From Phymorhynchus buccinoides (lineage: Eukaryota > Mollusca > Gastropoda > Neogastropoda > Raphitomidae): DNA of 64,000 nucleotides. Positions 1-13,025 of the stretch are shown here, in pieces. The stretch spans positions 11,045,468-11,109,467 of the forward strand of contig CM065699.1 of NCBI GenBank assembly GCA_017654935.2. The letters run 5' to 3'. A program made the position numbers and the translations under genes. The first letter of the stretch is position 1; each line of letters opens with the position of its first letter. The notes below the pieces were generated by a model. The model made no database searches, was not told where the DNA came from, and saw only the letters and a list, made by a program, of their open reading frames with translations.

Positions 1-136
1 ATCACATGACTAATAACTCAACATAAATTTAGCTGGAACTATACTAAACTGTTTAGTTGTACATAGCTGCTAAGTCTTGTGCATTTTGACTTCGCAACTC
101 ACCCTTAGCAAATCGTAGCCAGTATAACTATAAGGC

Positions 137-730
137 CCTGGATTCATCCTGTGGATTTCGGACCATTGGATTTACACCGTGGATTTCGGACCATTGGATT
201 TACACCGTGGATTTCGGACCATTGGATTTACACCGTGGATTTTGGATCATTGGATTTACACCGTGGATTTAGGACCGTTGGATTTACACCGTGGATTTAG
301 GACCATTGGATTCATCCTGTGGGTTTAGCACCATTGGATTCATCCTGTGGATTTAGCACCATTGGAATTGGATTCATCCTGTGGGTTTAGGACCATTGGA
401 TTCATCCTGTGGATTTAGGACCATTGGATTCATCCTGTGGATTTAGCACCATTGGAATTGGATTCATCCTGTGGGTTTAGGACCATTGGATTCATCCTGT
501 GGATTTAGGACCATTGGATTTGCACTGTGGGTTTAGGACCATTGGATTTACGCTGTGGGTTTAGGACCATTGGATTCATCCTGTGGGTTTAGGACCATTG
601 GATTCATCCTGTGGATTTAGGACCATTGGATTCATCCTGTGGATTTAGGACCATTGGATTTGCACTGTGGGTTTAGGACCATTGGATTTACGCTGTGGGT
701 TTAGGACCATTGGATTTATGCTGTGGATTT
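137..730. repeat. 28-bp minisatellite, about 21 units
   Basis: Unit GTGGGTTTAGGACCATTGGA plus TTCATCCT, with variants TTTACACC, TTTGCACT and GCACC. Higher-order groups are visible (an extra GGAATT unit at 362 and 451). Confidence 0.9.
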
Positions 731-734
731 TTCA

Positions 735-821
735 GTTACACTTTGCCACTCTGGCAAGGGCTACCACGGCACCTCGGATCACTAATCACACACATAGCTC
801 TGCCCTTCTCACTTACCTTTG
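735..821 (+). other. Possible terminal exon after the 28-bp array
   Basis: GGATTTTTCAG ends at 734, followed by 28 open codons (LHFATLARATTAPRITNHTH...) to TGA, with AATAAA near 833. The arrangement looks like a last exon with an immediate poly(A) signal, but the acceptor overlaps the edge of a minisatellite and no partner exon is visible. Confidence 0.18.
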
Positions 822-1373
822 AATCGGTTCAAAAATAAAGCTTGGATTGTAATGTTGTTCTCTTCGTGATCATGCTTCTTCCTTATGTATGGTATGACAA
901 TAATATTTACAGTAGTTGTGGGTTTTTTTATTTTTATCTTTGTATGGTTTTATAACTCGTTGACCTGAATGATTGCGGATTTCGAATGTGGTTTTTTTAT
1001 ATCATATACGGAGCCTTGCCTGAGAGTGAGACAAGTGCCTGTGAATCAACTTGAGGACTGTAACGTGAGAATGTTTGTCGCAATGTTTGTCGCAAGCTTT
1101 TTCTTTGTTTAATTTTTTGGGAACATTATTTGTTAGAAACATTTTGTAACAGAGCAATGTTGCATTAGGGCACACACACATTATATTCCCAATCCGCAAG
1201 TTCCGTGCGGAAACCAGACCTGTTTGCCCATAAGATTTCACCATGTTTTGAACACATATTTGACAAAAATATGATAAATATGGTACATGGGACAAAAATA
1301 TGGTGAAATGGTGAAAACAATATATCATTTAGAACTGTGTTTTGCCTGATTCAGGAAACGGGTTATTGTTAAA

Positions 1374-1512
1374 AAATCAGAACTTTACTGGAGTTGCACT
1401 GCCTCCGGGTACTGCCTCCAGTATTGTTCCCACCATCTTTGTATCTACAAATGTCCAATATGTGTCTGTTCCAGACCGAGAGGACGTAAAACACCATTTT
1501 TCATTCATTCAG
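1374..1512 (+). mobile_element. SINE-like family B, partial copy
   Basis: Shares AACTTTACTGGAGTTGCACT, ATTGTTCCCACCATC and GACCGAGAGGACGTAAAAC with the other copies; the head is missing. Ends in a CATTCATTC tail. Confidence 0.6.
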
Positions 1513-1752
1513 GAAACGGGTGCGCTCTGTGTGTGTGTGTGTGTTGTAAATTTAAATGGATGATACTTTTGACACAGTATTTCAACAATTTATGAAAATG
1601 TATGCATGTTTACACTCCGTTGTGGAAACTTTCCTGTTGGAGTACTCCTATTTTGTGAAAAATACACTTATTTTGGATTTTGAATACCTGAAGCCCAATT
1701 TCAGGGTAAAGAGGTCTGGAGAACCCCAGATACACTTATAATAATGAAGTTA

Positions 1753-2310
1753 CAGTAGAATCCGCTTAATCGGCCACTTTTGAGACCAGGAAAAATATGG
1801 CCGATAAAGCGAATCGGCCGATAAAACGAACATCGAGATACTGTATGACGCAATTATGCAAGTCAAAAGCAATGACGTCAAAATTAAATGTTGCAGTTCA
1901 AATTCAAATTCTTTCCCTTTTTGTGATGTGTGTGTGTGTGTTTATTAATCCTACAACTTGACAGAAGCACGAGTAAAAGACAATGATTTTGTTTTCTTGA
2001 GTGATTTTAACGCCATGCAGGGTCTTTCAATTGACAACAGCTCACCTTCCAACTTCACACTCAACCATGTAAACGTCAAAAGCGTGTTGTCAGTTTGTCT
2101 GCCTCTGTTGTTCTCCCTCTCAAAAAGGGGTAAAGAGGAAAAATTAGAGAGAAAAAGTGGCCAATAAAGCGAAATTGAAGATTTCAGCTTTGGTCGTAAA
2201 AACTAACAAAATAACACATGCTTAAGAAGAAAAAATTCCGTTCCAGAGGAAATTGGCCGATTAAGCGGCTTTGGCCGATTATCTGATGGCCAGTTAAACG
2301 GATTCCACTG
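1753..2310. mobile_element. pogo-type MITE, CCGCTTAATCGGCC lineage
   Basis: 558 bp between TA dinucleotides (1751-1752, 2311-2312). Ends CAGTAGAATCCGCTTAATCG and CAGTTAAACGGATTCCACTG. Inner subterminal copies of GGCCGAT..AAGCG. The CAGT...ACTG ends and TA target are as in pogo/Tigger elements of the Tc1/mariner group. No transposase. Confidence 0.7.
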
Positions 2311-3835
2311 TATAATAAAAGAACTAAGCGGATGGGGTTGCATGTGATGGTTTCCGCATGTAATGTGCACACTCTTTCATATTTCTTACTTATGTTCCAG
2401 TTTTGTTGTTGTTTTGGATTGCGCACGGGTTTCCGCGCGGAACTTGCACGTATATGTGTGTGTGCCCTTAAGGAAAATAAAAACATATCCCATTCATCTG
2501 CATTTATCCTAGACCTAATGTGCCTGTGTATGAATAAACTTGTGATAGTTATGTATGCTTGCTACATACGGAACACCCTTTTATCTGAGTGCTTCTGGCA
2601 ATATCGCTTGTGCTGGGAATCACTTCAACAGTAGGATGTGAAACTGGTTTTTTACTTTATCATTTTTTTTCTATTTTTTGTGTGGACTACTAATACTATG
2701 CAGATGGGATCGCCCATTGCTTTCAGGAAAGCAAGTCCTTTAACACTTTCAACACAACCCCTCTTGCTGCACTGTGTCACAGTGTGTGCCATGATCAGCA
2801 CACTATAGTGAAGGCATGAAACATTCCTCAGCACACCCAATTTGGGCCCTTTTCAATCAATTATTTTAAATTATGTATAGATCACAGTGACTTTCTTTTT
2901 GTATGGGGGTATAGATTTATCTTTTATCTTTTTAATGATGTAAATTTTGAAAACCAATTCGTTATTTTGTGTTTAACTGAATCGGTTAAAAACAGCTATG
3001 TCACTGTCCGTCGTATAAATTCCACGCCTTACATGCAACCTCGTGATTCTGAAAGTAGGTGGGGTCAGTTGCTTTTGTGCACAATTTAACCAATAAAATG
3101 TACTGTTAGTGACTTGGTTGATATGTCGGACGATGTAGGAGGGGTCTATATTGTACTTCAACACCTTTGGTTTAGAATTCTACCCTAAACTCGGCCAGTT
3201 ACGTTTAGAAAAAACGTTGCGAATATGCTCGCAACGCGTCCTCAGGGAAGACTTGCCTGTTGCTATAATTCTCGCAACCCGTCGGCAACGGTAAACTCGG
3301 GTGTTGCGACTATACTCACAATGTGTTGCGAAAAAGTTACGGTTTTCTTTTTCTCTCCTGGCTCTTCAACTTCAAGCTCTATTCGAGGATTAAGAATTTT
3401 GTTTGTGATTTGGGGCATGGGAAGGGAAGGAGGGGGGTATTCCTTTAGTTGCAGCTGGAATAGCTCACCTGGTCAGACGTATGTTTTAATAATTAAAAAC
3501 TAAAGCTCTGTGTGCAGCACGTATATTCGTCATCACGCATGCATGAAAATCCATTCCACCTTTGAAAGAGAATAAGCCTTTCTATGCACCAATGGGAATG
3601 GAGGAAGTGATTACAAACAATTGTGTGGAGATAGGAAAAAGATTATACTGGCCTTATCGCCAACTTTCTCTTCAGGCAAGGGCAGCTCATATCTTATAAT
3701 AATAATACAGCGCTCTTTCTCACATGAGCTCAGTGCGCTTTACATTGATATCAAGAACATTTAAGGCAAACAAATAATGAATCATTAAAAAAGTAAAATA
3801 AACATGATGATTGCACGCAACATTCTCTTTCTTCC

Positions 3836-3950
3836 TCACACACACACACACACGCATGCATGCACGCAGGCACACACACACACATACATGCGCACACACA
3901 TGAACGCACGCACGCACACATACATGCACACACACACACACACACAATTA
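3836..3950. repeat. (CA)n microsatellite, imperfect
   Basis: About 115 bp of CA with CG and TG interruptions. Confidence 0.9.
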
Positions 3951-4790
3951 TACAAGAGTAAAATAGTTACGATACGAATATTCTAAGAAGAAACAGACCA
4001 CATTCACCTTCTCAATCAAGCTTAGATACAATACTGCAAATAAAATCATAGTGCCATCGACATACCAGTTATAACTTACATGACTAATTATAATAGAAAA
4101 TTTTTGCAAGAACAAAGATACGCTTCCACCTCATTTACAAGCGTTTAAAGTTTACAAGACGTAGACATTCTACATACAACAATTCTACATTATAAGGAGG
4201 AATCCTCTTGCGACAATACTATAGACTACAATACAGTATGATACAATACAATGCAGTACTGTACAATTCAATGCAATACAACACAGTACAGTAGAGTACA
4301 ATACAATGCCATGATGTAACAAGTTAGAATCTCACCTTTTATGTAAATAGCTTGCTAACACTTCAAAATGAAATGCTTTTTTTATATGATAATTGAAATG
4401 GAAAAATTGTAAAAGATGGACTGTTTTGTTAAGCATTGATTCTGTGATACAGCTTTAGCATGTGGGCTGTATTGAAGATACATGAAGTGCAATGATGGAT
4501 GATGCGCGGGAGAAAGGTACTGTTACACTACTTAAACTATCCAGTTTTGTAAATACGTTTTTGGTAGTAATCGAGAGTTCTGTAATTTGTGTTTTTCAAT
4601 TATCAAGATATCTGATGAATATTGTCCTGTGACGTTTTGCTGTAACAATACGCGAGCATTCCTTTTTGTTGTTGTCAGTTTGTAGTGATAGCGATACTGA
4701 ATTGAATTTGTATTGTACTTACAAGTGTTATTACTGCCATAAGTTCACTATGTAGTTTTGTATTGGTTTTATGGTAGCACATAGTTTGTA

Positions 4791-5255
<465 letters not shown>

Positions 5256-5509
5256 TGTGCTTAGTTTTTCATTTTTTGTGTTTCAATGTTTGTTATATTT
5301 TCACTAAACTGTGATCATCTTCTATAATTTCTTTAGTTTCAGTGTGAAATTGAGAACAATTGAGTAGCTCTGCATTATAAATTGTTGACACTGAAAGAAT
5401 GGTACCGTTGTAGAGGTAGTAAAACACAAAGGAACTTATTTATTCATTTTATTTATTTATTTATTTCTAGGAGTAGGAGTACTTGTGGCTTATCCTTATC
5501 CCTTTCGCC

Positions 5510-5753
5510 GCCAGCCATTTCTCAACCCCAAAATACCCTTAAATTTAGCTAGGTAGAGAAAAAAATGTATCTGCAATATTGGGAATTCCTCAGTAACATG
5601 CATACAAATGTATAAAGATTAAAGTAAGGCCTATCCTTACCTCCCAAATTAAGACAATAGGGTCTTCGGATAACAGGCTCTAATTTGATGCCTTTTGGTG
5701 ACATGGGTGTTAAACCATTGTGGTGCATAAATGCGGCATTGGCGTTGAAAGGG
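5510..5753. mobile_element. piggyBac-type MITE
   Basis: 244 bp, ends CCCTTTCGCCGCCAGCCATT and GGCGTTGAAAGGG. Flanks TTAT and TTAA. Internal GATGCCTTTTGGTGACATGG and GGTGTTAAACCATTGTGGTG are family landmarks. Confidence 0.68.
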
Positions 5754-7526
5754 TTAAAGCTCTAAGGTATGGGGTTTTCAGCCTTTAGGCTGATTTTAGC
5801 TTTTTGGATGACCTCAGAGGTCATTTTGTTGATACAAAAGAGAGCATCTGAGGATAGAATTGCCTGTTATGATCAATGAAGTATGTTATGTGTTTTGATA
5901 CTGTTTTTAAGGCATATATTACAATTCATCTTTCAATGAATTAAACAGAAAAGAAGAAAAAAAAAGTCCATTCCATATTTTTGTTACATTTTATAGTTTA
6001 GCTGTAGAAAGCGAGCCACCCTGAAACAAATCAAAGTCACAAACGAGAAAGGGCGTAAAAATGTCAACTGAAATTTATAAATCAGAGTTGTTTCAAATAC
6101 TATAATCTGCTCTTCTTTCCAACTTCTTAAGAATAAATTTCCATCTAAAATCACTTGAAACTTTAGCCGTAGCATAAAATAGTTTCTAATCTAAATCCAA
6201 ATCTTGACAAGTTTAATTCGAGTCAACTATTGCTAATTGGGGAAGAAAATTAAGGAAAAGTAAGGTTTGCTGTTTAGATGACATTGGTGTTGATTCTGCT
6301 GCTTTTGACTGCTTGGGTATTTTGAATACATTTAATCAATGCAACTTTGATTAAATCAACTACCGTTAGTTTTGGTGCATGCATTTTGGGTCAGTCTGAT
6401 AAAGAGCTGAGGCTCTTCTTTGCTGATACAGTCAGTGACATAATTATCAAGTCCTTTTCCCCCAAAACGTCACACTTACGGTACTTTTGGAATGTTATGG
6501 TTCTTTCTTTTCTTTAAATTAATATACATAGTTATGTACAGGAGCGCGTAGCTGTCTCTTACCGGGTTTTTTTTATTTTTTTAAAAATGACTACACCTTT
6601 TTTTCTTCTTTTTTTTTAGAGACAAACGCCATTAAATTAAACCAGGGATATATATATATTATATGCAAGGGTGCATGTGGGTGTGCCTGAAGCCTGAATT
6701 CAGGCAGTTTGTTGCTGCTTCAGGCAGTGGCCTGCCTGAAGAAATGCTCTTCTCGTGCTATTTGTGCTCTTAAATTGACCATTTTAGCCAGGGTTATGAT
6801 GGAAAGTTCAGGCAAACTCTTTGGTCACCACATGCACCCATGTATATATATGCAATGTTATCAAGGAATCTAGTAAGTTGTATTACTATGAGTCTGTCGT
6901 TTCCAACTGTGACTTCTAGATCCAGCAGAGGCAGCTGTTCTTCTGGAGGGCTGGGATAGAATTTGTTTCAAGTGGAGATCTGCTTTGCCCAGGATACATC
7001 CCAACTCCCTCGGGCCAAAAGGATTTGAGGACAACAGGTGTTTGGGAAGGTCCCCAAAGGCTAGCTACTCCTTTTGGCTGCAGCACTTTAGAAAGGCGTA
7101 GTAATCGTGAATAGCACCTTTTTAAAATCTCTAGTGACATGAACATTTTGATTGAAAAGTCAAAGTGGAGCTGAAAATTATTTATTATCTCATCATTTAT
7201 TTTTATTTTTTGAGTTTGTCGTTATGCTTGTGCGTTCTATCACTCTATGCAACCATTTATTTTATTATATAATCTGCATTGCCACTTTAATTATATCATG
7301 CAGCCATTTTGCTCAATCGGCTAAGGCTTGCATTTTAAGATAAAATGGTTGTATTTTGTAGGTGAAATGCGTTAAAGCCACACACATGGAAAAAAAGTAT
7401 GTGTTAAAAATGTATGGATAATTATGATGGAATTTGGAGTTCATGTTCTTTTCATCAAACTCGATTTATGTCTCTTGTCTATCTCTGTTCCTTTGTCTGT
7501 TTGTCTCTCTCTCTTCTGTCCGTCTC

Positions 7527-7692
<166 letters not shown>

Positions 7693-7911
7693 AGAACTCA
7701 ATGTTTCTGTCTTGCTTTTACCTCTCCTCCCATATATCTCTCTCCCTCTCCCTCTTTCTGTGTTAAAATTTTAGTGTATACCTAATCAGCCACACACACA
7801 CACACACACCCCCGTCCTCTCTCTTTCTCTCTCTCAATCTCATGTTTACAAGTTTCACACACACAGACACTGAACATGTTATTGTCATTACCTCAAAAGG
7901 TCTGATAAGGG

Positions 7912-7937
7912 GAGGGGGGGGGGGGGGGGGGGGGGGG
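7912..7937. repeat. Poly-G run
   Basis: About 24-26 nearly uninterrupted G; similar G/C runs at 32746, 42602, 31150-31217, 52657 and 61739. These are places where assembly length is unreliable. Confidence 0.9.
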
Positions 7938-8290
7938 CAATGGATATGCGTTTTAACACACACACAGAGTTCAAACAAACATGCAAACATGCAGCCTGTT
8001 TTTGTATGTGTTTGTCGACGCACATATATCGACATGAAATGCGCATTTAGTACTGTATGGGGATTAAATTATGTTCAATAAGTGGGTGTAAACCTTAATG
8101 AATGGTTCACTTCTTTCATAGTTTTTCAGTCATGATCATAATATGTTATTTTCATGACATATATCCAATTGAAAGCTGTACTTTAGAGAAAGCAATAGTT
8201 GCTTTTGACAGACATATCATTTCATAATAATCATCATAGTGTATATTTTTGTCAGTTCTATGCATCACTTGGAAACTGTTGTTAATAAAC

Positions 8291-8508
8291 CAGGGCTCCC
8301 AATCGTCCCGTAAAACAAGGGGTCCCAGGGACTCTTTCACTTACAGTATAGAGGGTCCTAGAGTCGGGATAGAGGGTCCCAGTGGCATTGCGAATGCTAA
8401 AAATAATTTTTATAGTGCATCCCTTGGACCCCCTGCACATTCTTTTAAAGGGTCCTCTAGAATTCTAGTACTTCATAGACCCCCAAATGGGGAGTCCTGG
8501 GAGCCCTG
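8291..8508. mobile_element. hAT-like MITE
   Basis: 218 bp, ends CAGGGCTCCCA and TGGGAGCCCTG. The CAGGG start fits hAT elements; flanks share only TAAAC, so the 8-bp duplication expected of hAT is not clean. Interior has repeated AGGGTCC. Confidence 0.55.
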
Positions 8509-8934
8509 TAAACACTGACCTTGATATGGGGAACTGTTGATCCTTGGTAGGGAGAGTTAGTTAAGCTTTCAACTCAAAAGTTTAGCTCTTTTTCCAGTTC
8601 GAAAATGTTATGTCTAGTACTAAATCTCTATCCTTAAATAAGTATAAAGTTAAAGCGCCTATGGCACTACTCAGAAACCACCCGGAAGTCTATCTGCCTT
8701 ATAAGGTATACCCCTAGTAGCCCAAGAGGGATTCCAGAATGACTGGACACACCCTGGGCACTTTTGCCGAGACCACTGCTATGAAAGGATGCCAGACCTA
8801 GGCCTAACAATTCCTTCTCTCTCCACCATTACTGTAGTCGTGAAAGTCCGCAAATTATAAGCACTGCAATATCTACAATAAACGAATGAAACATTAAGAA
8901 GGGTTTCTGTGATTATGTAAAGGCATGTTATAAC

Positions 8935-9222
8935 TCAGGTCAGGTCAGGTAGTTAGGACATTAGGCCTCGCGGCCTCTTCACTGTCCTGTCATTTTCGTT
9001 TGAACTTTTGCACAGCTGAGAGGTTTTTATATTTTGTTTTCGGCAAATCTGCCTTTTAGTCATACTCATATTGCAGTTTTGATATGTTGGTGTGTTTATC
9101 TAGGAGGTTTTTGAATTGTGTTAGATTCTGTGCTCGTTTAATATGTGCAGGAAGAGTATTCCAAAACTTTGTTACTCTGTTAGAAAAGACATTTTTTCTA
9201 ATATTAGTTTGGCTAAACTACA
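8935..9222 (-). mobile_element. CR1-type LINE 3' end (5'-truncated)
   Basis: The minus strand encodes NVFSNRVTKFWNTLPAHIKR and FKNLLDKHT, the CR1 reverse transcriptase C-terminus, followed by a 3' UTR with the hairpin AGGCCGCGAGGCCT and a (CCTGA)n tail. The same hairpin is in the 37-41 kb element. Confidence 0.75.
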
Positions 9223-9262
9223 AAACATAACAGAAAGCTTGACTGACTCCCCCTACCAAGCA

Positions 9263-9490
9263 TCAACAGTTCCCCCTATCAAGGCCAGTGTTTCTTGTCC
9301 TGATCCAACAGCCAACACTTTTCTCTTCATTGTTGTTAATAACTAACCATTGTTGTGTCTGCTTTAAAATCTTTAGCATCAGTTTTGTGTCATTTTTATT
9401 GTACATAATTTTGTCGCCCTCATGCAAAAGAGATGTAAGTCGAATGATGTCACTTCGCATGAGGAATGGAAAACTCAATATTTTGGTCAT
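9263..9490 (-). mobile_element. Possible decayed reverse transcriptase fragment
   Basis: The minus frame reads LLHEGDKIMYNKNDTKLMLK and then ILKQTQQWLVINNNEEKSVG, which resembles the RT segment from the YADD box to W..xxN..K in another LINE clade, with the catalytic DD lost. Weak; resemblance only. Confidence 0.25.
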
Positions 9491-9567
9491 TTCAGGCCAA
9501 ATAACGTCATTCTTGTTCCTTTAGCGTCACCATTGATGTTTTATATTTGCAAATTGTTGTTTTACAG

Positions 9568-9602
9568 CTTTGTTAGAAGATGCAGCTTGTCTAGATCAAC
9601 TG
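9568..9602 (+). CDS. Probable small internal exon, gene unknown
   Basis: The acceptor TTGTTGTTTTACAG ends at 9567 and a perfect donor GTAAGT starts at 9603. The 35-nt segment encodes (x)LLEDAACLDQL with two bases completing a split codon, ending in phase 0. Both splice signals are strong and the codons look coding. No protein family recognised; upstream exons were not found. Confidence 0.4.
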
Positions 9603-10440
9603 GTAAGTCCAACACATCGAAGTTGACCAATTTTGAGGTACGTCTCTTTTGCATGCGGACGGCAATATATATATATATATATACAAACTCTTTGATGTAT
9701 ATATACACAAACTCTTTGATGTATATGTATTCCAATTAATAAAATAAAAAATTATTCAAACATATAGACGGAAATATGTATCATAACTCTGATCATTTGC
9801 AAGTTTTGGGGGCCAAAAAATGTTGCTTTCGTGATGTTTAATTAATGAAAGTATCTTAACTCCTATGTTGAATTTTTTTCTAATGACTTGTTTCCACAGA
9901 GATGAGATTTTGAGTTGAATTGAAGAAACAAGAAAAATTAACCTACTTTGTTTTGTTAAATTCCCAAACATCAAACATCTTGACTTTTACCCGAACTAAG
10001 AAACTTCTTTTAAAAACTCTGTTAAATAACAAAAACGTTGTCTTGTCCAATACTGACATTTTTCATATCTTATTACACTGAAGCTCCACCCTATTGCCTT
10101 CTTCCATCGCCGCACAGATTTCTCTGGCCAAAGTCTTAACAGTATTGTACGGTTCAGGGTACTCTGCTTTACTTACTTTATAAACAACCTTTATAAATAT
10201 ATGTAGCTAAAGTGCCTAGGTTATTCTATGCCTACACTGATTGTCTCATCTTTTTTTCTTTTTTTAAACTTTGCTCAGTGAATATTGACTATCGTATCTT
10301 AAAATTTGTAATCTTTGCCATCGTCAGTGTTCATTACAAAGTGTGTTGGCTTCTGTTTTCTTTTAAGTTCCCCCTAGAAAATGAACATTTGTGTGTGTGT
10401 GTGTTGACGATGAAAGTCCGTTTGGCGTCCTCCGACCTGG

Positions 10441-10952
10441 AAGAAGTACACATGATGGGATATTCGTAACTATAAAGATGGTGGGACGGTCCTGAAGGTA
10501 CTGCAATACCAGGAAGAGGTACACATGATGGGATATTTGTAACTATAAAGATGGTGGGACGGTCCTGAAGGTACTGCAATACCAGGAAGAGGTACATATG
10601 ATGGGATATTTGTAACTATAAAGATGGTGGGACGGTCCTGAAGGTACTGCAATACCAGGAAGAGGTACACATGATGGGATATTTGTAACTATGAAGATGG
10701 TGGGACGGTCCTGAAGGTACTGCAATACCAGGAAGAAGTACACATGATGGGATATTTGTAACTATGAAGATGGTGGGACGGTCCTGAAGGTACTGCAATA
10801 CCAGGAAGAAGTACACATGATGGGATATTTGTAACTATAAAGATGGTGGGACGGTCCTGAAGGTACTGCAATACCAGGAAGAGGTACACATGATGGGATA
10901 TTTGTAACTATAAAGATGGTGGGACGGTCCTGAAGGTACTGCAATACCAGGA
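10441..10952. repeat. 73-bp array derived from SINE-like family B, 7 units
   Basis: Unit landmarks GGTACACATGATGGGATATT, AAGATGGTGGGACGGTCCTG, GGTACTGCAATACCAGG correspond in order to the family B body (GACACATATGGGACATTTGT, AAGATGGTGGGAACAATCCT, AATGCAACACCAG). Units are very similar, so the expansion is recent. Confidence 0.88.
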
Positions 10953-11915
10953 ACGTCCCCATGTTTTTGATTAATCAAAGTATATGGTGGGTTTTTTTTT
11001 CTGTTTTGCTTTTGGGAATAACGGGCTGGGTATAGGTGGGTGGGGAGATGTGGGGATCCTTTTTATTGAAGTGGGAGGAAGGGGGGGGGGGGAGAGGAAA
11101 GAGAGGAGGGGGGTGAGTTTGTTATTGGAGACCTAGGTCACAACTCCAGATCTCAGTTGTATTGTTCGTGCTGATAATGTGTTGTTTTTGTTTTTGTGCT
11201 TTTGTTTGAGTTAACTTCTTTTTTTTTCATTCTGTGTATATGGCTTAGCTTGAAGCAGCAAGCTGATTGTTTAAAGTTTTCGTTTTTTTAAAGATTCTTT
11301 AGTGTAGTGGTGTCGTTTGCAACTATAAGTTACTCTTGGATTTTTTAAGAAAAGCTAAGTGAGACTATATAAAGACAGTATTCATTCTTTGAATTGAAAT
11401 ATTTTTTTAAATATGATGCAAACTGAGATAATGGTATAAAATATACTTTAATGAAATGGTGGCTTTGGGCTAAATAGTGCTAATTAGGAAGAGAAGGTTC
11501 CTGTTTGGATGCCCAGTTGGGTTCCTTCCTTCCATCTGAGTGATCACAGTCACATTTGACTATTGTGTCACTTAAAACAGGGGGGTTTGCAGAAGTAAGG
11601 GGAAAAGAAAAGAAAATTTAACAAACTAAACTATGTGACCCAGCCAGTCAGGGCTCGTTCTGCGGGCACCCAATGTGATGCTGCGGTTATGGACTTTTCC
11701 TTTCACTTGATGTCAAGTACTGGTCTGAGAGTCAGTCTTTCGTAAAATAAATAGAGCGGAATGGCTTACGTTTCCAGCACTGTCTGGAATTATGAGCTAT
11801 AGCCCTGTATAGGGTACAATGATGAACTGTCATGAAGGTGTCCTGTTATGAATTGTACTATATATTTTTTGTTTTCATGTTTTTGAACGTTGTTTTTGTT
11901 TGTAAATACATGTAG

Positions 11916-12008
11916 GATGTCATTGACGTGTTTGATGTTTACTGTGGTGACAGTCCTGAGAAAACCACTGCTGTTGATGGGACTACAAGCAATGTCAAAA
12001 TAAAATAA
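11916..12008 (+). CDS. Possible terminal exon A, gene unknown
   Basis: An acceptor-like T-rich tract ends in CATGTAG at 11915. The segment then reads DVIDVFDVYCGDSPEKTTAV and DGTTSNVKIK to TAA (12006-12008). AATAAA overlaps the stop (11999-12004, 12004-12009). Phase 0 fits the exon at 9568-9602. Thirty codons could be open by chance, so confidence is modest. Confidence 0.33.
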   Translation, partial: DVIDVFDVYCGDSPEKTTAVDGTTSNVKIK

Positions 12009-12492
12009 ATTTGTAGACTAAGGTGATAAGTGGAATCTCTTTTGTGCTCTGTACTCTTGTTTTGCTTAAAGTTAAAGACCCCACCGACTTGACCCAGGCA
12101 ATGGTAACATTCTGCCACAAACGTCCTCTGAAATGAGTAACAAACATACACACCTGCCGATAAAATAGCTGCATTGGTGGCGCGATAAAATAGCTGCATC
12201 GGTGGCGATACACTCTCATCTTGGGTTGTCTAGACTATAATATTCGAGGGGTAAATGCCAAAACTGCCCATCTGTGCTCTTTATTCCTTTTGAGATAGAC
12301 CGTTCTGGCAGGCACCCCTCGAATGATATCACACAGGGAGAAATCCATGGTAATACTATAGTGTATTTTAGTGTATACTGTTCAGTATAATACACTAATT
12401 ATGTGCCTGGTTGGGATGTATGTACAGGTGTATCTTTGCGTTCATGAATGTGCCTTTTCTGAGTGACAATTGGACCTTCTTCTTCGCCTTAG

Positions 12493-12540
12493 GCAGCCAA
12501 CTTGATCACGTTGAAGATTCTGCTGCACTTTAGGGAGTAG
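12493..12540 (+). CDS. Possible alternative terminal exon B, gene unknown
   Basis: A pyrimidine-rich acceptor CTTCTTCTTCGCCTTAG ends at 12492; the segment AANLITLKILLHFRE then reaches TAG at 12538-12540. Phase 0 again fits the 9568-9602 exon, so A and B could be alternative last exons. Very short; needs transcript support. Confidence 0.28.
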   Translation, partial: AANLITLKILLHFRE

Positions 12541-12878
12541 TACGAAAAAGAAAGAAAATAAGTTCAGCAAAGATACTGTAGTTCGTAAAAAGTGAACTGA
12601 TGAGATATTATGGGGAGAAGATGGATCCCAAAACAGTTATCGGGCAATGTTATTATATCCTTAACTTTGAAACTTACATAAAAAGTGTTTGACTTAAAAC
12701 TCTAATGCTAAAACTTACAAAAGAGGTTTATCTAAAATGAAGAAACTTACCACAAAAAAGGTTATTTAGAATGTAAAAAGTTACCCCCAAAAATTAAATA
12801 TCAGAAATGTAGAAACTACGGAAATGGGTAAAACAGCTTTTGGGCTTTGGGTATGTAACTGATATGTTGAAACGTATA

Positions 12879-13025
12879 CGGTAGAACCTCGCTTATAAGA
12901 CCTTCAAAAATCATCCAAAAGGAGGGGTCTTACAAGGGAGGTACTTTTAATACTTACAAAGAAGGGCAATGTCTCAGAGAAGTAGGTCTTATATGGGAGG
13001 GAGTCTTATAAGGGAGGTTCCACTG
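12879..13025. mobile_element. pogo-type MITE, CCTTATAAGACC lineage (short)
   Basis: 147 bp with TA on both sides. Left end CGGTAGAACCTCGCTTATAA, right end TATAAGGGAGGTTCCACTG. Internal GGGCAATGTCTCAGAGAAGT shared with the other copies. Confidence 0.68.

Larger units (their letters stand above)
736..4790. other. AT-rich DNA without a recognised gene
   Basis: Apart from the listed possible exon, SINE-like piece, pogo-type MITE and CA tract, I see only AT-rich sequence. Harbinger-type fragments lie near 1150-1225 and 2400-2475; an ATACA-rich imperfect repeat is at 4200-4310. Confidence 0.5.
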
